Source: Nocardia sp. NRRL S-836 (GTDB lineage Bacteria; Actinomycetota; Actinomycetes; Mycobacteriales; Pseudonocardiaceae). Taken from it: DNA of 64,000 bases. Positions 60,426 to 64,000 of the stretch are shown here, one piece after another. Both the position numbers and the translations under genes were made by a program. The DNA is taken from the NCBI RefSeq assembly GCF_001279525.1, contig NZ_LGDY01000093.1, forward strand, positions 107,980 through 171,979, written 5' to 3'. Under the pieces are notes generated by a model that did not search any database, was not told where the DNA came from, and saw nothing but the letters and a program-made list of their open reading frames with translations. How positions within the stretch are numbered: position 1 is the first letter of the stretch; each line of letters opens with the position of its first letter.

Positions 60426-62835
60426 CCTGTGCCTCCAGGAACTCCGCGAGCAGCCGCTTGCGGTCGACCTTGTCGATGTCGGTCAGCGGGATGTCGGCGC
60501 GGTGGTGGAACGCGCGCGGCCGCATGTAGACCGGCAGGGTGTCGGTGAGCTCGGTGAGCTCCTCCTCGCTGACCTCGGCACCGGTGTGGAACGCGTGCAG
60601 GTCGATCTCGCCGTCCGCCGCGGTGACGGCCAGCACGACCGCCTCGACGACACCGGGGTGGCGGCGCAGCACGGACTCGATCTCGCCGAGCTCGACCCGG
60701 TTGCCGCGCACCTTCACCTGGTGGTCGATCCGTCCCATGTGGACCAGCTCGCCGCTCTCCCGGCACACCCGGTCGCCGGTGCGGTACCAGAGGTCGCCGG
60801 AGACGGGGCTGGTGCCGTCGTAGAGGGTTCCGCGCGCCTCACCGTCCTTCCAGGACACGAAGCGGCCGATGTTCTCGCTCTCGGTCAGGTAGCCGGGGAA
60901 CCGCTGCGGGCCGCGCACGCACAGCTCGCCGTCGTCGTCCTGCGGTTCGAACTCGTCGTTGAACAGCACGTGGTCGAGGTGGTCGAACACCGTGCCGATG
61001 GGCGCGGACCCGTTGGAGGTGACGATGCGGTCCTGCGGGTCGGCCGGCACCTCGTAGGCGGTGACGATGCACGCCGCCTCGCTGGGGCCGTAGCAGTTGA
61101 TCACCGCGGTGTTCGGTGCCGCCTGCGTCCAGGCCTCGATCTGTTCCACGGTCAGGGGTTCGCCGCCGAACGAGCTGAGCCGCAGCGTCGGCATGCTGTT
61201 CGGTGCGAGGGCGCGCAGCCGCTTGGCGAACGAGATCAGCGACGGCACGGACATCCAGTGCGTGAGCCGCTTGCCGCTGATGAACTTGACCGGCGTGAGC
61301 ACGTCACCGCGTTCCGCGACGACGAGGGTCGCGCCGGAGCCCCACGCACCGAACATCGACAGGATCGAACCGTCGAAGCACATCTCGAACGTCTGCGCCA
61401 CCCGCGAGTCCGGGGTGAGCTTGTAGCGCTTCATGACCTCGGCCAGGAACCAGCTGACGTTGGTGTGCGTGACCGGCACGCCCTTCGGCTTCCCGGTGGC
61501 ACCGCTGGTGTAGACGACGTACGAGCCCTCGTCGAGGTCGGGGCGGATGATGTCGGGGATCGCCGTCCCGTTGGCGGGCAGCAGGAACTTGCGCCAGCGG
61601 TCGCCGGTCATGTCGAACAGCGGCACGGTCGTCTTCGCCCGGTACTCCTCCAGCCCCTCGCCGGAGCTGTCGTCGATCATGGTGAAGTCCACGTGGGCGT
61701 CCTCGGTGATGCCGAGGTTGCGGACGGCGGGCGCGGCCGGGTTGAGGGCCACCGCCGTCGCGCCGAGCCGCAGCCCGGCCAGGTAGGAGATGTAGCCGAT
61801 CAGGCTGCGCGAGGTCATCAGGCCGACGCGCTTCGGTGCGCGGCCGAGGTTCTCCAGCATGGCGGCGCTGACCCGTTCGACGGCTTCCTGCAGCTCGGCG
61901 TAGGTCAGGGTGACGCTGGAGATCTCGATGGCGACGTTGTCCGGGTACTCCTGTGCGGACGCGTGGAACCAGTCGTAGAGGGAGCGGGTGGTCAGCACGG
62001 TTGCCTCCGGGGCGAGATCGGTTTCGAGCTCAAGCAGGTGACGCAGGGTGTTGTGCACGAGCGACGCGCGCGGCCGTCCCCTGCGCGCCGAGTCCACGGC
62101 GAACCGCAGCGCCTTGGGCAGCCCTTCCCAGGCGGTGCCCGCGTCGGTGTGGCCGAACAGCCGGTGCCGGAAGGCCCGGTGCTGCGCCGCGGTCCACAGG
62201 TCGTCGAGGTTTCGTTCGGTGATGCGGTCGGCCAGGAACGGCAGTACTTCCTCGTCCTTGCGCAGCCACTCGCCGTCGAGCCGCGGCGTGACACCGGGAC
62301 CCGGCTCGCGAGTGAGCCACAACGGGCCTGGTGGTTGTTCGAGCGGAAAACCGAACACGTGCTCGTTCCTGATCTTCTGTTCGGTCGTCCACTCACCCGG
62401 TCGCATGGCCGTGACGAGCTGCTCGGTGGTGAGCCACCCGGCGAACGGGTGCTGTTCCCCGTCCGCGAGCAGCCCGGCAAACCCGTCGCGCACGTACCAG
62501 CGGTCCTGCCGCCGGCGTTCGACCAGCACCCAGTGCGGCGCGGGGCTGCTGCCCGGCGACCACGGCAGCTTGGCGTTGTCCGTGACCACGAGGCACCGCC
62601 CGTACCGCTCCAGCTCGTCGGCGATGCCCTGCACGGGGTCGCCGGTGGCGTAGGAGAGCTGGGTGCCGTCCGGCAGCCGGTTCAACGGGTACCGGTGGTG
62701 CGAGAACGCGAGCTCGTCCAGGTCCGTCCGCACCGCGAGCCGCACCGACTCGGCGAACGTCGCCTCGGTCCCCGCGAACTCACTGGCCAAATACCCGACC
62801 AGGTTCGTCGTGTAGCAGCTCAACCCGGTGATCAT
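60415..62835 (-). CDS. BtrH-like / adenylation-domain NRPS fusion
   Basis: An 806-aa protein from ATG 62835 (GGAGGGGCG upstream). Residues about 1-275 show C7 in MITGLSCYTTNLVGYL, a His in PHWVLVERRRQDRWYVRDGF and a following Asp, the C-H-D order of papain-like BtrH_N/C39-type folds. Residues about 280-806 are an adenylation domain: VVYTSGATGKPKGVPVTHTN, QTFEMCFDGSILSMFGAW, NCYGPSEAACIVTAYE, YRTGDRVC, and the C-terminal Lys in TDIDKVDRKRLLA. It lacks a carrier domain, so the activated acid is passed to the C-T-TE protein. Substrate specificity is not predictable from what I see. Confidence 0.8.
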   Translation of the reverse strand: MITGLSCYTTNLVGYLASEFAGTEATFAESVRLAVRTDLDELAFSHHRYPLNRLPDGTQLSYATGDPVQGIADELERYGRCLVVTDNAKLPWSPGSSPAPHWVLVERRRQDRWYVRDGFAGLLADGEQHPFAGWLTTEQLVTAMRPGEWTTEQKIRNEHVFGFPLEQPPGPLWLTREPGPGVTPRLDGEWLRKDEEVLPFLADRITERNLDDLWTAAQHRAFRHRLFGHTDAGTAWEGLPKALRFAVDSARRGRPRASLVHNTLRHLLELETDLAPEATVLTTRSLYDWFHASAQEYPDNVAIEISSVTLTYAELQEAVERVSAAMLENLGRAPKRVGLMTSRSLIGYISYLAGLRLGATAVALNPAAPAVRNLGITEDAHVDFTMIDDSSGEGLEEYRAKTTVPLFDMTGDRWRKFLLPANGTAIPDIIRPDLDEGSYVVYTSGATGKPKGVPVTHTNVSWFLAEVMKRYKLTPDSRVAQTFEMCFDGSILSMFGAWGSGATLVVAERGDVLTPVKFISGKRLTHWMSVPSLISFAKRLRALAPNSMPTLRLSSFGGEPLTVEQIEAWTQAAPNTAVINCYGPSEAACIVTAYEVPADPQDRIVTSNGSAPIGTVFDHLDHVLFNDEFEPQDDDGELCVRGPQRFPGYLTESENIGRFVSWKDGEARGTLYDGTSPVSGDLWYRTGDRVCRESGELVHMGRIDHQVKVRGNRVELGEIESVLRRHPGVVEAVVLAVTAADGEIDLHAFHTGAEVSEEELTELTDTLPVYMRPRAFHHRADIPLTDIDKVDRKRLLAEFLEAQGVR

Positions 62836-63425
62836 CGCCCCTCCAGGAACGCCACGCTCACCGGCACCACGCTGTGCCGCACCCGGCTCCACCGCACCCC
62901 GCCCCACCGCCCACTCGCCTGTCCCCGCGCCACCGGAACCGCCCACGGCCGCCCGGACAACCCTTCACCGGTCGCCTTCACACACGCCTCCTGCACGGTC
63001 CAGACCCAGGCGAACTCCCAGTCCCGCTCGCTCTGCGGCAACCCGGCCAACTCCCCCACCCCGCACCGCCGCAACAACCCCTCCGACGCCGGCACCGGCA
63101 CCTGCACGTCCACCCCGATCCCTTCTCCCCGCTGACAGGCAGCGGCGACGTACCCGCCGTCGTGCGACAGGCTGATGGACAGGTCGGGGTGGTCGGGCAG
63201 GTACGGCTGCCCACTCTCACGCGCCGCGATGCGCACGTTGCGGCCGCCTTCGCCTTCGCCGTCGCCGTCGCCTCCGCCGAACTCGGGGAGTTCGGTGAGC
63301 AGGCTGCGCAGCAGGCCTCGGGCGGCGGCGAACTCGTGGGCACGGACCACGGGGAGGTGGGCGGCGGCTTGGACGTCGAGCGGGTGCAGCTCCACGTCGC
63401 CCATGGCGGCGACGGCGACCCTCAT
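62832..63425 (-). CDS. Sfp-type 4'-phosphopantetheinyl transferase
   Basis: A 197-aa protein from ATG 63425. It has LSISLSHDGGYVAAACQRG, the Mg-binding GIGVDVQVPVPASEGLL and the motif WVWTVQEACVKATGEGLSGR (usually KEA; here QEA). It converts the apo carrier in the adjacent NRPS to the holo form. The stop overlaps the start of the BtrH-A gene (ATGA). The start overlaps the stop of a repeat-rich frame upstream (ATGA). Confidence 0.85.
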   Translation of the reverse strand: MRVAVAAMGDVELHPLDVQAAAHLPVVRAHEFAAARGLLRSLLTELPEFGGGDGDGEGEGGRNVRIAARESGQPYLPDHPDLSISLSHDGGYVAAACQRGEGIGVDVQVPVPASEGLLRRCGVGELAGLPQSERDWEFAWVWTVQEACVKATGEGLSGRPWAVPVARGQASGRWGGVRWSRVRHSVVPVSVAFLEGR

Positions 63426-64000
63426 CTCGGCACCCCGGCTTCGGCGGGGCACGCGTTCGGTGCGCCAGGTCGCGTGCTCGTGGCGCCGGGTTGTGCGCAT
63501 GTCTGGATAGGCCGCGCGCTCGTGGCGCCGGGTTGTGCGCAGACCCGGTTGGGCCGGGCACTCGGCTCGCCGAGCCGGGTGCACGTCCGGCTGGGCCGGG
63601 CGTTCGGGCGCAGATCGCTGACGGGGCTCTTGGCCGCTTCCACGTTTCTGTCGGACCCGCTGAGTACGTTGGGACGCAGGGGGCCCTGACGTCGGGGGGA
63701 CCCCTGCGCAAGCCTGCCCGCTGCGGCCCGCATCGCGGCTCGCCTCATCACGGCTCGCTCCACGGCGGCTCGACCGATCACGGCGGCTCGACCGATCACG
63801 GCAGGCCGCCCCACGGTGGCCCGTCCCACGGTGGCTCGCTCCACCACAGCCCGCCTCATGGCGAGCCTTCCCACCACAGCAGCCCCTACTGCGCCTGGCT
63901 CCACCGCGGTAGCCCCCACCACGGCTCGCTCCAAGGCAGCCCGCCCGATCACGGCAGCCCGCCCTACCGCAGCCCGCCCCACTCCGGCCCTTCCCACAGC
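63422..64000 (-). CDS. Repeat-rich open frame, 5' end outside window
   Basis: The frame is open to the window edge (193 codons) and stops at 63422, overlapping the PPTase ATG (ATGA), which argues for real translation. The first part is a degenerate Ala/Val/Arg/Gly repeat (GRAAVIGRAAVERAV). The last part carries a 14-residue repeat beginning at Cys (CTRLGEPSARPNRV, CAQPGATSARPIQT, CAQPGATSTRPGAP). No family is recognised. It may instead be a non-coding repeat whose frame is open by chance; the overlap is the main support for coding. Confidence 0.4.
   Translation of the reverse strand, partial: AVGRAGVGRAAVGRAAVIGRAALERAVVGATAVEPGAVGAAVVGRLAMRRAVVERATVGRATVGRPAVIGRAAVIGRAAVERAVMRRAAMRAAAGRLAQGSPRRQGPLRPNVLSGSDRNVEAAKSPVSDLRPNARPSRTCTRLGEPSARPNRVCAQPGATSARPIQTCAQPGATSTRPGAPNACPAEAGVPR
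63476..63541. repeat. 24-bp direct repeat, 42-bp period
   Basis: The sequence starting GCTCGTGGCGCCGGGTTG and ending TGCGCA is identical at 63476-63499 and 63518-63541. A more diverged third unit follows. The period equals 14 codons and matches the Cys-led peptide repeat in the frame above. Confidence 0.8.
63715..64000. repeat. Degenerate short-unit repeat tract
   Basis: The unit CACGGCGGCTCG and variants (CACGGCAGCCCGC, CACGGTGGC, CACCACAGCCCGCC) recur every 12-21 bp up to the window edge, including an almost exact doublet CGGCGGCTCGACCGATCA (63764-63799). It continues beyond 64000. Confidence 0.6.

Noticed and set aside
60358..63135. Long plus-strand open frame opposite the NRPS genes
   Set aside because: Antisense shadow; the minus-strand frames carry all NRPS core motifs.
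63476..63799. CRISPR array
   Set aside because: Repeats are degenerate, closely spaced and coding-like (14-codon period), with no uniform spacers and no cas genes.

Overview
This is a very GC-rich stretch of an actinomycete chromosome. GTG starts, 4-nt ATGA/GTGA overlaps, GAF-ANTAR proteins, SARP/AfsR regulators and an Asp23/DUF2273/DUF6286/AmaP operon point to the Pseudonocardiaceae (Lentzea/Saccharothrix-like); the family is an inference from gene content only.

Left part (1-8835): probably the right-hand part of an island integrated at a tRNA-Val gene. It holds a BrxD-like ATPase (cut by the window edge), a TerB-N/TerB/TerB-C protein coupled to it, an OLD-family ATPase/TOPRIM nuclease, a zinc-knuckle protein, a KTSC protein, an unknown protein coupled to a 53-aa membrane peptide, and a membrane protein. 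At 8836-8882 lies only the 3' part of tRNA-Val(CAC), followed by its terminator, as expected for an attachment site. 8924-10118 is decayed DNA with one recognisable ATPase fragment.

10119-12062: divergent TetR regulator and amidohydrolase with an operator-like inverted repeat. 12387-21284: a partner-switching and stress-signalling cluster (RsbW-like ATPase, two STAS proteins, Ser/Thr kinase, GAF-PP2C phosphatase, TPR protein, GAF-ANTAR proteins) with a decayed RsbW remnant and a duplicated GAF-ANTAR pair whose second copy is fused. 21440-27663: membrane protein, CsbD, AI-2E-type transporter coupled to a fatty-acid desaturase, a frameshifted small gene, and two GT87 glycosyltransferases. 27915-31829: an operon of an ECF sigma factor, a zinc anti-sigma/Asp23 fusion, three more Asp23-type proteins or relatives, DUF2273, DUF6286 and AmaP. 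31891-33892: Trk/Ktr potassium uptake pair.

33968-36807: two divergent IucA/IucC (NIS) siderophore synthetases. 36797-42201: a compact cluster that may be an undescribed peptide system. It has a 68-aa precursor with eight cysteines, a perfect 15-bp hairpin, then a MauD-like thioredoxin, an ABC exporter, a small S26 signal peptidase and a MauE-like redox membrane protein, with a divergent SARP/AfsR regulator. I read it as production, disulfide formation, export and leader removal of a Cys-rich peptide.

42173-51973: a Nudix-like protein, an APH-fold kinase, an MFS pump with its TetR repressor, a nuclease-like/CBM2 lipoprotein, an alpha/beta hydrolase with a lac-type palindrome, a 1007-aa SARP regulator and a secreted SH3-like protein. 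52173-55217: a bacterial NACHT NTPase, probably antiphage. 55278-58187: membrane protein, Nudix hydrolase, PLP deaminase/desulfhydrase family enzyme and a small alarmone synthetase. 58152-64000: a minimal NRPS locus read leftwards (repeat-rich frame, Sfp-type PPTase, BtrH-like/adenylation fusion, C-T-TE protein), with all three upstream junctions overlapping.
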